The position numbers and the translations under genes were made by a program. Positions 16,792-25,800 of a stretch of 64,000 nt of DNA are shown in pieces. The stretch's first letter is position 1. Each line of letters opens with the position of its first letter. The stretch comes from a virus: positions 1 to 64,000 of IMG/VR virus record IMGVR_UViG_3300031857_015429; one strand, given 5' to 3'. The notes beneath the pieces were generated by a model. That model was not told the origin of the DNA. It worked only from the letters and a program-made list of their open reading frames with translations, and searched no databases.

Positions 16792-18711
16792 TTAACTTGC
16801 CACATCTGTAATTAACAGTGTATCAGTTGAGTCGTAATATGATAGTCTAAGTTGAGCATCACTTCTTAAAAATATAGTACAATTATAGTTAGCATATACG
16901 TGAGTTGATAAACTAAGATTTACAGAATTTAAACCAAATTTAACTTCGTTTAATTGGAAATCATTACCTATTATATTAAAGTAAAAATTGTCAGCAATAT
17001 TATTATTATAAAAATATTCACCAATATTATTATTATAAAAATAATTACCTATTTTATTACCTTGACTAACACTACCACCAAAACCAAAATCATTATTAAT
17101 GAGATTAGAATAGAAATAATTTCTAATTTCATTATATGAGAAGTTATTAGCGATATTATTAGCATAGAAATCATTACCTATCTCATTATATTGAAAATTA
17201 CCAGAAATAACATTAATATAAAAACTATCCCCTATTCTATTTTTAGAGAAATTGTATGTACCAATAGTTAAATTGGTTCCAATAGTATTAGTTTCAAAAA
17301 CTTGACCAATATTATTTTCGTAGAATAGTGAATATACCGTATTACCATTATATCCGTTACCAATTAAATTACGATTATAAGTTGAGTAACTTTCATTATT
17401 ATTATACCCATTACCAATATCATTATTATAGAAATCGTTATAGATTTTATTATTATTAAATTGGTTTCCTATTTCATTATTTTGAAAATCTCCATTAGTC
17501 CAAACATTATTGTTAAAGTCGTTCCCAATATTATTTCTATAAAAAGAACCACCAATTAGAATATTAAAATCAAAATCACTACCAATTCTATTATTATTAA
17601 AATTAGAGGTGATATAGTTGTTATTAAAATTTTCCCCAATTATATTACCGTCAAAATCATCATTCGTTGAGTTGTTATAAAAACTATCACCTATTTGATT
17701 ATTATCACAATCGTCATTAAATGTGTTATTATAAGAACCGTTACCAATGGTGTTGTTTCTAAATGAACCTATTAAGAATACATTATTTGCAAGTAAAAAA
17801 TCCCCAGTTCCAAATTTTAAATGTAAATTAGAATAGTTACCAATATAGTTATTAACCGCTCCACCATCATCAATAGCATCACCAAATGTTGTGTATTCAA
17901 AAACTTGGTCTTGTCTTACATTAGGTTGGTAATAACTCATTATACCATCATCATTTCCATAATAATAAGGTGAGTCAGTAGTTTCATTTATTGTTACACC
18001 TGATATAATTGCGATAGAATCACTCTCAACTGATATAATTTCGAAAAATGAAGGATTTAAATTTCGTACTGAAACAATTGACCCCGTTGAGAAATTTGAA
18101 AAAAATGTGGTACCTGTATTACCATATAACACGCCTGTTGTTCCTGTTAAACCACTTATCCCAACAAGACCACTTAATGGGTTATTTTCGTTATATGAAT
18201 ACCCATCATATCTTTTAAATAAAATACTTCTGTTATCATAATCAGTTCTATTATTAAAGTTATCAATTCTTTCAGTAATTCTACCTTTTGCAGGACTACT
18301 CGTGATTTCAGTGGTATTCCAAGTTATGTCGTATGTTATTTTATCATTAGTGTATAATGTAGAATATACAGTAGGTGAAAATTCTGTTGTGGATACCGCC
18401 AATAATAAAATTGGTTCTGTTGTTCCTGTTTTATAGTTACCCGTTGTAATAGGGGTTTTAGTGTTATCATAGTTTGGTTGGTCGTAACACGTTTGGAAGT
18501 CAGTCATTAAGTAATAACTTCCAGCGGTTAGTGTTCCACCTGTGGCGAATGAATATAACTCATCGTAAGTTCCTTCGTTATAGTTTGAATTAGTGAATGC
18601 TGAATAGGGTATATGGTAAGTATCGCCACTTAATTCTACGGGAAATAATGTATCCCTTGTTACTCCCGAAAGATATGTTAGTTGTCCAATTGTTTTACCA
18701 GTTAGTGTCAT
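16792..18711 (-). CDS. Fibre/decoration protein with Asn-rich right-handed beta-helix repeats
   Basis: The 639-residue protein starts with a short conserved-looking head (TLTGKTIGQLTYLSGVTRD) of the kind that anchors phage fibres. Residues about 120-300 are a mixed beta region. From about 317 to 594 it is built of near-identical rungs, roughly 9-10 residues each, of the form N-x-IGN-x-F-x-N-N. This regular Asn/Ile/Phe stacking is what a right-handed beta-helix looks like. The last 45 residues form a different cap. It is the most downstream gene of the fibre cluster and ends at a strong terminator. A fibre, spike or decoration role is inferred from repeats and position; no enzymatic residues were identified. 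Confidence 0.7.
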   Translation of the reverse strand: MTLTGKTIGQLTYLSGVTRDTLFPVELSGDTYHIPYSAFTNSNYNEGTYDELYSFATGGTLTAGSYYLMTDFQTCYDQPNYDNTKTPITTGNYKTGTTEPILLLAVSTTEFSPTVYSTLYTNDKITYDITWNTTEITSSPAKGRITERIDNFNNRTDYDNRSILFKRYDGYSYNENNPLSGLVGISGLTGTTGVLYGNTGTTFFSNFSTGSIVSVRNLNPSFFEIISVESDSIAIISGVTINETTDSPYYYGNDDGIMSYYQPNVRQDQVFEYTTFGDAIDDGGAVNNYIGNYSNLHLKFGTGDFLLANNVFLIGSFRNNTIGNGSYNNTFNDDCDNNQIGDSFYNNSTNDDFDGNIIGENFNNNYITSNFNNNRIGSDFDFNILIGGSFYRNNIGNDFNNNVWTNGDFQNNEIGNQFNNNKIYNDFYNNDIGNGYNNNESYSTYNRNLIGNGYNGNTVYSLFYENNIGQVFETNTIGTNLTIGTYNFSKNRIGDSFYINVISGNFQYNEIGNDFYANNIANNFSYNEIRNYFYSNLINNDFGFGGSVSQGNKIGNYFYNNNIGEYFYNNNIADNFYFNIIGNDFQLNEVKFGLNSVNLSLSTHVYANYNCTIFLRSDAQLRLSYYDSTDTLLITDVAS

Positions 18712-18744
18712 AGTTTTTTTATTTTATAAATTTTATATAGAATA

Positions 18745-19488
18745 TTAAAATTCTAAGTATTCGTTATTTCCAATTATTATATACACACCACCCTCAGTTA
18801 TTATAGGGTTAATTAATACATCAACAGGTGGTGTTTGAGTTGGAGTTAAGGTCGGAGTTGGTGTTGGTGTATTAGTCGGTGTAGAAGATGGTGTTGGTGT
18901 ATTAGTCGGTGTAGAAGATGGTGTATGAGTTGTTGTTGTGGTAGTTGTTACGGGAATATGTGTTGTTGTTGTTGTTGTTACAGGATTGTATGTTGTTGTT
19001 GTTGTTGTTACAGGTGGACATGGGGGACACGTCGGGCAAGGTGTTGTAGTTGTAGTTGTAGTATAAGGTCCGTTAACACAACAAGGAAATTCGGAAACAT
19101 AACAACTTTCATAAGGTAATTCGTCACTTATAAAAGACTCTTGTACATTTATAAATAAATTTTCTCTTATTGGTAAAATTAAAACACCATCATCATTACG
19201 TAACATGAATTGTCCTTCATAACGTCCTACTCTATTTGTGTCTTTATTTGTGAATTGGTAATAGATGTAATATTCAGGTTCCGCATTAGGGTCTTCAAAA
19301 AGTTTTTCAACAAACCCCGCAGGTCTACTACTTATTTTTGGAACCCCTGTCTCAACATCAACCATAGAAAAGAATATTGTGGACAACTCTATGGTATTCA
19401 TAAAGTTATTATAATCACTTCTACCGTCCTTAACTACTTGTAATTTTAATACTGGTAATGTTGCGTTTTTTTTAATAAAAAACTCCAT
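18745..19488 (-). CDS. Virion surface protein with poly-Thr and Thr/Pro linkers
   Basis: The N-terminal 135 residues form a compact domain (starting MEFFIKKNATLPVLKLQVVK, later DTNRVGRYEGQFML). They are followed by poly-Thr runs (several of six to seven Thr) interrupted by PCPTCPPCPP, then Thr/Pro/Ser repeats (TPTPSSTPTN). A 20-residue hydrophobic tail ends the protein. The Thr runs match those inserted in the tail sheath. The layout suggests an anchoring domain holding a stalk that could be O-glycosylated. A consensus late box precedes it. The neighbouring upstream gene is a glycosyltransferase. Function not recognised beyond this. Confidence 0.65.
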   Translation of the reverse strand: MEFFIKKNATLPVLKLQVVKDGRSDYNNFMNTIELSTIFFSMVDVETGVPKISSRPAGFVEKLFEDPNAEPEYYIYYQFTNKDTNRVGRYEGQFMLRNDDGVLILPIRENLFINVQESFISDELPYESCYVSEFPCCVNGPYTTTTTTTPCPTCPPCPPVTTTTTTYNPVTTTTTTHIPVTTTTTTTHTPSSTPTNTPTPSSTPTNTPTPTPTLTPTQTPPVDVLINPIITEGGVYIIIGNNEYLEF

Positions 19489-19498
19489 CTATTATTTT

Positions 19499-19510
19499 TT
19501 ACTATAAATA
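19499..19510 (-). promoter_or_regulatory. Late promoter-like box before the poly-Thr protein gene
   Basis: Minus-strand TATTTATAGTAA, an exact consensus match. The core ends 15 nt before the start codon. Confidence 0.6.
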
Positions 19511-19528
19511 CTTTATAATATAAAATAA

Positions 19529-21214
19529 TTAACTTTCCTTTCTTAATTCACGCGAATAATGGTCAAACCTGTTATGTTCAGTTGGTGTCATTAATAATAA
19601 ACCACCACTAATTCTACCTTTCTTAGTCTCTTGGAATATGTGACTCATCCAAGTTTGTTCATATGGGTGTGCCCAAGTTGTTTCTAAAAACATTTTTCTA
19701 TTACCTTCTTTTGAAACTACTTGTGGCCAATTACAGTAATAAACATCACCTGTAACATATGGTACACCTTCATAACTTCTAACACTAGTATATTTCGCCT
19801 TAGGTGCGTTTTCTGAAGTACCTAATTCAGGTAATTTTTGATTGTCAGGCCAATACTCTTCTCTAACAGTTTGTGGTACGTTATACCAACTCCATTGTAC
19901 ACTATTATCACCAAAGAATTCACTAAAATTTAACTTAAGGAAATCAAATTTTTCTTTCTGTATTATTGAAAGGGATTTAATAAATAAATTAGGTGCAAAT
20001 CTATTAAACCCATTTCTACATACCTCACCTTTATTTGGGTAAAAGAACATATCATCCTCAAAAAAATACATATAATCCATACCTGACTTCTCAAAGTGTT
20101 CCGCAACCCATTGTCTTCCACCACATATTCCTAAATTATCTTTTTTTATGTGTTCAAATCCATAATTAGAACATATTTCAGAATATATTGGGGTTGTCGT
20201 AAAATCCGTTGAGTTATCTAAAAGAATTTTACGTGGTTTTTTAATAAAATCTTCATCATATACCAACATAGATTCTATTAAAGTTTTGAGTTGGTTTGGA
20301 CTATTGAACCCAATAACATATAACCCGACACTATCTTTGGATGGTGGTGTAAATGATAATTCGTTTGAAGGTTTGATAACCTCTTGTTTAGAATTTAAAG
20401 TTTCATTTTTTAAATCCTCAAAAAACTTACCTATAAGACCGTTATATTCAATTTCAAAATAAGACACCTTATCTGGATGTTTGTAAGTTATTACTGAAAA
20501 TAAACTTTCTTCAGTCCCCATTAAAGATTTTGATAACGAATCAATTAGTAATTGATAGTATATTCCATTAATCTCAGATATGGATTCCTTTGGCCCCCCA
20601 AAAAATCCACCTCTTGACACTAACTTGACTTCGGTACCTGCATACTTATTTAATTCGGTCAGATTAAACCCATGAATTTCATTCGCACCCTCATATGGAA
20701 ATGATATAAACGAAAATTTATCAACAAATTTATCAACTTTTGACAATACTTTATCATGGGTAAAATACCCAGGATGAACAGTATTAGTAATTCCCGCATC
20801 AATCCAAAACAGATAATCAGAATTAAACTTATCCATAATACGAGCATCGTTTAGTAAAAACACTTTACTCATTACTAAAGGGTTATAGTATTCTAATCTT
20901 GCCTGTGTTGATTCTCTTAACCAACCTACTTGATTTAACCACTCATCACTGGTTCTAATTTTTTGTATTAAATCAAAATAAGTGTTATCTTTAAACCAAT
21001 CTAAATTTCTTATGATAAATTGAGTATTAGAAATAGACCTATGTTCCATGACAAATTTTTGTAGGTTTTCATCCCCAAAAATTATCATGTTTTCCTCAAT
21101 TTTTAGTAGTTCTTTGAGTTTATTAAGGTAGTGTTCCATAGACCTGGCCCAATCATTAGTTAGACTATTTCTACCTATATCCCATAATCCAGTTACAATT
21201 GTTGTTTTATTCAT
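19529..21214 (-). CDS. Two-domain glycosyltransferase: HtrL/YibB-like plus GT-A domain
   Basis: The start is placed at MNKTTIVTGLWDIG because an upstream extension would run far into the previous gene; this ATG overlaps that gene's stop by 8 nt. Residues 1-270 resemble the HtrL/YibB family (YNPLVMSKVFLLND, then FWIDAGITNTVHPG, then SRGGFFGGP). From about 290 a second domain looks like a family-2-type transferase: LYVIGFNSPNQLKTLIESML, then LGICGGRQWVAEHF, then the acidic metal-binding motif FFEDDMFF near 383. It would transfer sugars in the phage-infected cytoplasm. It is the last of six overlapping or tightly packed sugar genes. Acceptor and donor are unknown. Confidence 0.8.
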   Translation of the reverse strand: MNKTTIVTGLWDIGRNSLTNDWARSMEHYLNKLKELLKIEENMIIFGDENLQKFVMEHRSISNTQFIIRNLDWFKDNTYFDLIQKIRTSDEWLNQVGWLRESTQARLEYYNPLVMSKVFLLNDARIMDKFNSDYLFWIDAGITNTVHPGYFTHDKVLSKVDKFVDKFSFISFPYEGANEIHGFNLTELNKYAGTEVKLVSRGGFFGGPKESISEINGIYYQLLIDSLSKSLMGTEESLFSVITYKHPDKVSYFEIEYNGLIGKFFEDLKNETLNSKQEVIKPSNELSFTPPSKDSVGLYVIGFNSPNQLKTLIESMLVYDEDFIKKPRKILLDNSTDFTTTPIYSEICSNYGFEHIKKDNLGICGGRQWVAEHFEKSGMDYMYFFEDDMFFYPNKGEVCRNGFNRFAPNLFIKSLSIIQKEKFDFLKLNFSEFFGDNSVQWSWYNVPQTVREEYWPDNQKLPELGTSENAPKAKYTSVRSYEGVPYVTGDVYYCNWPQVVSKEGNRKMFLETTWAHPYEQTWMSHIFQETKKGRISGGLLLMTPTEHNRFDHYSRELRKES

Positions 21215-21929
21215 TTTCAAATCTTTGATTATATAATTTATTACCCCAATCAGAAAAATGGGGTAAATGAAATGGTGCAAAATTTCTAACAGGTTTAAAT
21301 GAGTGTGGTATTTGAGATGACCATATCCTATCTAACATATCACCATCTTCACCACCCCAACCAACATATTTTTCATTAAAACCACCTAATTTTATTAATA
21401 AGTTTGTATCACATATATATACCCCACCTAAACCACCTAAATAACCATTAAGAGGTCCATTATTTCTGTTACCTGAATATGCATATGACCAATCGGCCTT
21501 TTCTATTTGAAATTCTCCGTCTATAATATACTCACTAACTCTATCTTCTAATTTAGCCAAATCAAAGGTCACAACATCTCCGTCATTTAAAAATTTAAAT
21601 ATTTCTAAAAATTTGTTATAGTCGTCTTTATGAAAAAACGCATCGCAATCAACCATCATAAAAAAATCATAATTTTTTTGGTCGTTTAAGATTATGTTAG
21701 TCTTTTCCGCCTTTTTATAAACACCTAAAGGGTAAGATATATGTATAGAATCCTCAGTTACTCTATCTACTGAAAAATCATATAAATTACATACCGCATT
21801 TATATCATTATCTTTTAAAAACGATGTAAATTTTTTTATTTCACCCCAAGAAAAATTTACATTTCTAATTCTAGTTGAGTTTGGTTGTCCATCATCCCAA
21901 AACTTCATGTTAATTGATAGAGATTTCAT
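21207..21929 (-). CDS. GT-A glycosyltransferase with galactosyltransferase-type C-terminus
   Basis: A 240-residue protein with MMVDCDAFFHKDD (DxD-type metal site near residue 92) and a C-terminal GGFNEKYVGWGGEDGDMLDR block. The latter is the hallmark of the beta-galactosyltransferase C-terminal (Glyco_transf_7C) region. Two starts are possible: the ATG used here, overlapping the preceding gene by 20 nt, or an in-frame ATG at 21908 one base after that gene's stop. The second would give a protein beginning MKFWDDGQPN and makes a tidier junction. It probably adds a hexose to the same glycan as its neighbours; specificity cannot be read. Confidence 0.82.
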   Translation of the reverse strand: MKSLSINMKFWDDGQPNSTRIRNVNFSWGEIKKFTSFLKDNDINAVCNLYDFSVDRVTEDSIHISYPLGVYKKAEKTNIILNDQKNYDFFMMVDCDAFFHKDDYNKFLEIFKFLNDGDVVTFDLAKLEDRVSEYIIDGEFQIEKADWSYAYSGNRNNGPLNGYLGGLGGVYICDTNLLIKLGGFNEKYVGWGGEDGDMLDRIWSSQIPHSFKPVRNFAPFHLPHFSDWGNKLYNQRFENE

Positions 21930-22803
21930 TTAGTTCCTCAAATATTTTATAAAAACTTTTTCTAGTTTTTGTGTATTCATGTAAATCAAGTCCAGGGATT
22001 CTATCTTCTTCATGCCACCAAATATCAAAATACTTTGGGTTAAATAACCCATTATGATTATAATACATTAATGACATAATGTTTTCTTCATAATAAAGTT
22101 TATTTTCATTATCCAAAAGTTTGTTTACATATTCTAAAAATAGTTTACAATAATCTCTCATTTTTTCTTTTTTTCCACCAAAAAAACCTCCAATTATATG
22201 TCGTTCCATACAGTGTTCTTTATAGTATTCATATGGTACGGTTCCTGACCAAAAATTATTAACATTTTCTTTGGCACATAAAACTATTTTATCATCCGCA
22301 AAATCAATTAGATTGTTTAGACACTCATTATTGAATAAAGTTGATTCATAATTTTGTTCCCAATATCCAATATTGTTCATGTGTTTTGGGGGAAACAATC
22401 CGCTATGTGACAACCCAGCATCAAACCAATATACGTTATCGTAATTACCAATTTCTAGTTCATCCAATGACCATATAAATTTACAATACTGCACCTCAAC
22501 ACAACGGTCAGATTGTTTAGTCTCATTAACATTTTTAATTTTATTTATTTTTTCAGTTAGACTAAAATTTTTTAAATCAAACGTTTTGATAATTAATCTA
22601 TCTTCACTAATTTTGTTTTGTACATAGAAAAACTCTTTTAAACTTTCAAGTTCGTCTTCTGAAGTGTAACAAACAAAATCAGCGTCAGTCATTTTTAAAA
22701 TAGTTCTTAGTGAATATCTATAATGACCTCCTCTACTAGGTCTCCCACCTAATTCTGTTCCGTGTAAATTAGAATAAATGGCTGTTACTATTTTAGTACT
22801 CAT
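21910..22803 (-). CDS. HtrL/YibB-like putative glycosyltransferase
   Basis: A 297-residue protein related in layout to the N-terminal half of the neighbouring two-domain transferase. It has SDRCVEVQYCKFIWSLDEL, NVYWFDAGLSHSG near residue 126, then RHIIGGFFGGKKEKM, and a long helical C-terminus with IMSLMYYN. The 'WFDAG...GGFFGG' combination is what I associate with the HtrL/YibB family, whose members occur in surface polysaccharide clusters. It overlaps the GT10 gene by 11 nt and the next gene by 20 nt, so translation is probably coupled. The exact reaction is unknown. Confidence 0.68.
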   Translation of the reverse strand: MSTKIVTAIYSNLHGTELGGRPSRGGHYRYSLRTILKMTDADFVCYTSEDELESLKEFFYVQNKISEDRLIIKTFDLKNFSLTEKINKIKNVNETKQSDRCVEVQYCKFIWSLDELEIGNYDNVYWFDAGLSHSGLFPPKHMNNIGYWEQNYESTLFNNECLNNLIDFADDKIVLCAKENVNNFWSGTVPYEYYKEHCMERHIIGGFFGGKKEKMRDYCKLFLEYVNKLLDNENKLYYEENIMSLMYYNHNGLFNPKYFDIWWHEEDRIPGLDLHEYTKTRKSFYKIFEELNEISIN

Positions 22804-23731
22804 ATTTTTTTATCGTTTCTTTTATTTTTTCCCAAAGGTTAAAATTTGGGTCCTTAAAAAAATTAGATTTTAATTTTAAAATATCATTTTTTTTTGAATT
22901 ATAAATAAAATCGTAATCATTAATTATGGATTCTACCACATTTGTAATTTCATCATTATTTAAGTCACTAATATTAATATAACAATTGTCGGGTATGTAT
23001 TCATTAATGTTAACACAACCTAAATAAATTGGAACTCCGTCTGTTAATATAACGTCCCAAAATTTTTCACTTATATAATTTTTTTGTATTGAGTTTTCAC
23101 AAGATACTGAAAAGTTGTAATCATCAACCCCTACATGTTTATTCCACGCCTCACCTTTTATGTTTTTACCATTTGACTCCCAATACGTCCCAAATATATC
23201 AATATTTTCATTATCTGATAACTTTATACCTAAGTCAGTTCTTTGTATATAGTTAATTTTAGAAGTTATGGGATTTGATAGGTGATTGTAATGTGTTGAA
23301 TAATCTTTCCTCACAACCATTGAGATAGGTTTTGTTTTATTAAAGTTCTTATATAGAATATTCTTTGACCAATCCCATTCTTCTCTGTGGTCAATATCTC
23401 CTCTACCACCGTAGAACATTGGTAATAATGTCTCAATGTACTCACCTCTATTAGGGTATTCTCGTTTATCGGCAATAAAAATTTTAGAACAAAATTCATG
23501 TATACCATCTTTGGGTTCATTAGGTGACCATAATGGTTCTTGAGAGAAATAAAAAGTTTTTTCTTTAGGAGTTTCTATATTTTCCCAATCGGTTCTACCA
23601 AACACCACCGTATAATCAGGATTATTAGTGACAAATTCAAATTCATCTTGGTCAAATACAAATTGTTTAATAAATCGGTTGTTTAATGAATTAGTATCTG
23701 TCCACCAACACTCTAGTTTAATTTTAATCAT
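22793..23731 (-). CDS. GT10 family fucosyltransferase-like protein
   Basis: A 312-residue protein with the conserved alpha-1,3/4-fucosyltransferase motif. DDYNFSVSCENSIQ and KNYISEKFWDVIL lie at about residues 203-226, then GVPIYLGCVNINEYIPDNC. In GT10 enzymes this region binds GDP-fucose (consensus F-x-FEN-S...Y-x-TEK...PV-x-G). The N-terminal half (VVFGRTDWENIE, FYFSQEPLWSP) corresponds to the acceptor-binding domain. The same phage encodes GDP-mannose dehydratase and GDP-fucose synthase about 26 kb away, which would supply its donor. This pairing makes a fucosylated product likely. Family assignment is confident; acceptor unknown. Confidence 0.85.
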   Translation of the reverse strand: MIKIKLECWWTDTNSLNNRFIKQFVFDQDEFEFVTNNPDYTVVFGRTDWENIETPKEKTFYFSQEPLWSPNEPKDGIHEFCSKIFIADKREYPNRGEYIETLLPMFYGGRGDIDHREEWDWSKNILYKNFNKTKPISMVVRKDYSTHYNHLSNPITSKINYIQRTDLGIKLSDNENIDIFGTYWESNGKNIKGEAWNKHVGVDDYNFSVSCENSIQKNYISEKFWDVILTDGVPIYLGCVNINEYIPDNCYINISDLNNDEITNVVESIINDYDFIYNSKKNDILKLKSNFFKDPNFNLWEKIKETIKKYEY

Positions 23732-23734
23732 ACT

Positions 23735-24487
23735 TTAAAGTTTATCTTTATTTTCTTTAAAGAATTTTTCATACGGATATTGTTTTAAATCCTCAATATT
23801 TTTTTTCATATGTTGACCAAATAGTCCTGTAATACCTTCAGATACTGGAACATATTTACAAGGGTCATCAACAAAACAAAAATGTCGGTTAAATTGAGAG
23901 TATTTTCCTACCCCAGGTTTTATATTTTCATCTCTAATATCTATCACCAAATTATTAAATCCGTGAACCCAAGCTTCTTGTATCCATTGATTATACGTCT
24001 CAATATATCTATAAAAAATATCACCATCTTCTTCACCAAAACCCAATAACCTCTCATCAAAATAACCTATTTCATCTAAACAATCTTTATGTATTAAAAA
24101 ATGCGAGAAAGAACCGTTAATTCTTCGTAAATCAGGTTTGTCCCCTAAACCAGGTATTGTAAGTTTAAATACCTCATCGTTGTCTAATTCAACATCATCG
24201 TTTAATACTAAACACCAATCTTGTTTACTGTGAACCACCAAAGTATTCCACAACTTAGATAAACCTCTTTGTTCTGGAAAAAATATTGGGAACACGTTAT
24301 CAAATTTTAAACATAATTCTAAAATTTGTTTTCGGTAATCATTGTTAAAATCTTGTTTATAATCACCATTGACCGCAATTAATATATCGCAGTTAGTTAA
24401 TTCCCTAACTTGGGTCACTAATTTTTCCACATACGAATACCTTCTTGAGAAGGTAGTTATACAAACTGAATAGTTAATATCTTCCAT
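23735..24487 (-). CDS. GT2-type glycosyltransferase
   Basis: A 250-residue single-domain GT-A enzyme. The N-terminal strand is YSVCITTFSRRYSYVEKLV. It is followed by CDILIAVNGDYKQDF, RGLSKLWNTLV, and the metal/nucleotide motif CLVLNDDVELDND near residue 93. A LGFGEEDGDIFYR block near 146 is the acceptor/base region with its ED pair. It lies 3 nt upstream of the GT10 gene and 4 nt downstream of the GlcNAc-transferase-like gene. Donor unknown. Confidence 0.8.
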   Translation of the reverse strand: MEDINYSVCITTFSRRYSYVEKLVTQVRELTNCDILIAVNGDYKQDFNNDYRKQILELCLKFDNVFPIFFPEQRGLSKLWNTLVVHSKQDWCLVLNDDVELDNDEVFKLTIPGLGDKPDLRRINGSFSHFLIHKDCLDEIGYFDERLLGFGEEDGDIFYRYIETYNQWIQEAWVHGFNNLVIDIRDENIKPGVGKYSQFNRHFCFVDDPCKYVPVSEGITGLFGQHMKKNIEDLKQYPYEKFFKENKDKL

Positions 24488-24491
24488 TAAA

Positions 24492-25739
24492 TTATAAATT
24501 TCCTGTTAATCGGTCACACCATCCTTTAGACTTGGAATACGGCCAAACAACCCAATAAGATGGTTTATGTGTTGTTTGAAACTGCCTCCACACTTTACAA
24601 TAACCATCAGGGTCATTTTTCATTCTTTGGATTTCTCCTGGGTCGGCATCTTGTCTATAGATAGTTTCATCATTTTCATCGTGGAAGGCAACCACCCAAA
24701 AATCATAATCATCTTCAGGTACACTATCATAACCAATATCAATACAATGTTTGAATATTGTTGCAAAACTACTCAACCACTCTTCTTCAGTTTCATAAAT
24801 GTGTGGGTTAGGTGGATATTGTTTATCTAAAGTATATTGTTGCACTGCTCTTCTTGAAAACAAAAGTCCTGAATATATTTCATAATCTCTTAAAGTTCTT
24901 TCGGTTCCAAAACCATAGTTTCCGAAATCAATGGTTACCTCTTCACCATCCATAGCAAATAATTGTCTGTTTTTTGCGTGAGACACATTATTTTTAGTAC
25001 CCCAATCTTTATCATCATCCCATTGTTTTACACGACCTTTTCTTGTATACTCGTGCCAAATAACTACTTTATGAGGGTGAAACAAATCATATCCGTGAGT
25101 ATATGCTCTTGCCGCTATTGAAATCTCTTCTCCGTGAAAATAAAACTCAGGGTCGTGTTGTACCTCTTCACTAAACTTACCTAATGTAAACGCAAAATGA
25201 GCGGAATAAAATCTTGCAGGGATTGGTTCCTTTAATTTATCCCAGCCAGGTATTGTCTCAGGTAAGAAAAATACCGCACCTTCAGGTATAAATCTATCAA
25301 ACACCATTCGCCAAGGTTCTCTTATTCTTTCCGCGGGGTCATTCTCAGGATTAAATGATGAAACATATCCCGTTAGTAAAGGTTTTTCGAACCCTTTCTT
25401 TTGAAGTTGTTTAACCATCTTAATTAGAGTGTCGTCCCAATCCTTTTCAAATCTCATATGGGAATCTATCTGAAGAGTGTATTCTTCACCACCATATAAT
25501 TGTTGGACTTGATTTCTCGCCCAACAAACACCTTTAGATTCTGAATATAAAACATCAACAACTCTAAATCGTTTATCTTTTGAATATTCCTCCAAAGAAT
25601 CAAAACCATCTTCAGGGTGATATTGTCTACAAATACCAATAACCAAGTTTTTTGGTCGTTTAGCATTTTCAATCATACTTTTAATTGTAGGGATAAGTTG
25701 GGGGTCTCTATATGAGGCAATCTGAACAAATATTTTCAT
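24492..25739 (-). CDS. Glycosyltransferase of the GlcNAc-transferase type (Skp1-GnT-like family)
   Basis: A 415-residue protein beginning MKIFVQIASYRDPQLIPTIK. It is followed by CRQYHPEDGFDSLEEY, SKGVCWARNQVQQLY and YTLQIDSHMRFEKDWD near residue 86. This series matches the 'glycosyltransferase (GlcNAc)' family named after the Dictyostelium Skp1 enzyme, in which the D-x-H/DSH site binds metal. Members can add GlcNAc directly to a hydroxyl-bearing residue. As the first gene of the six-gene sugar block it could initiate the glycan on Thr-rich fibres; that is inference. It follows the Thr/Pro-repeat genes and precedes the GT2 gene by 4 nt. Confidence 0.85.
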   Translation of the reverse strand: MKIFVQIASYRDPQLIPTIKSMIENAKRPKNLVIGICRQYHPEDGFDSLEEYSKDKRFRVVDVLYSESKGVCWARNQVQQLYGGEEYTLQIDSHMRFEKDWDDTLIKMVKQLQKKGFEKPLLTGYVSSFNPENDPAERIREPWRMVFDRFIPEGAVFFLPETIPGWDKLKEPIPARFYSAHFAFTLGKFSEEVQHDPEFYFHGEEISIAARAYTHGYDLFHPHKVVIWHEYTRKGRVKQWDDDKDWGTKNNVSHAKNRQLFAMDGEEVTIDFGNYGFGTERTLRDYEIYSGLLFSRRAVQQYTLDKQYPPNPHIYETEEEWLSSFATIFKHCIDIGYDSVPEDDYDFWVVAFHDENDETIYRQDADPGEIQRMKNDPDGYCKVWRQFQTTHKPSYWVVWPYSKSKGWCDRLTGNL

Positions 25740-25775
25740 AGTTAACTTTTTATGAAAAAAATAACCTTACAAATT

Positions 25776-25787
25776 AAAAAATAAATA
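25776..25787 (-). promoter_or_regulatory. Possible weak late promoter-like box before the minus-strand glycosyltransferase block
   Basis: Minus-strand TATTTATTTTTT, with the core ending 41 nt before the start codon. Its flank does not match the nnTAA extension, so it may be chance in AT-rich DNA. Confidence 0.25.
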
Positions 25788-25800
25788 TAATTTCACTTAT

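Noticed and set aside
18925-19119. Cys-run plus-strand open frame opposite the poly-Thr protein
   Set aside because: Poly-Cys arises from reading the complement of ACA/ACT Thr codons; it is a shadow frame.
21215-21280. Upstream extension of the two-domain glycosyltransferase
   Set aside because: It would add 22 hydrophobic residues inside the previous gene. The ATG at 21214 begins exactly where the HtrL/YibB-like fold starts and gives a normal 8-nt overlap.
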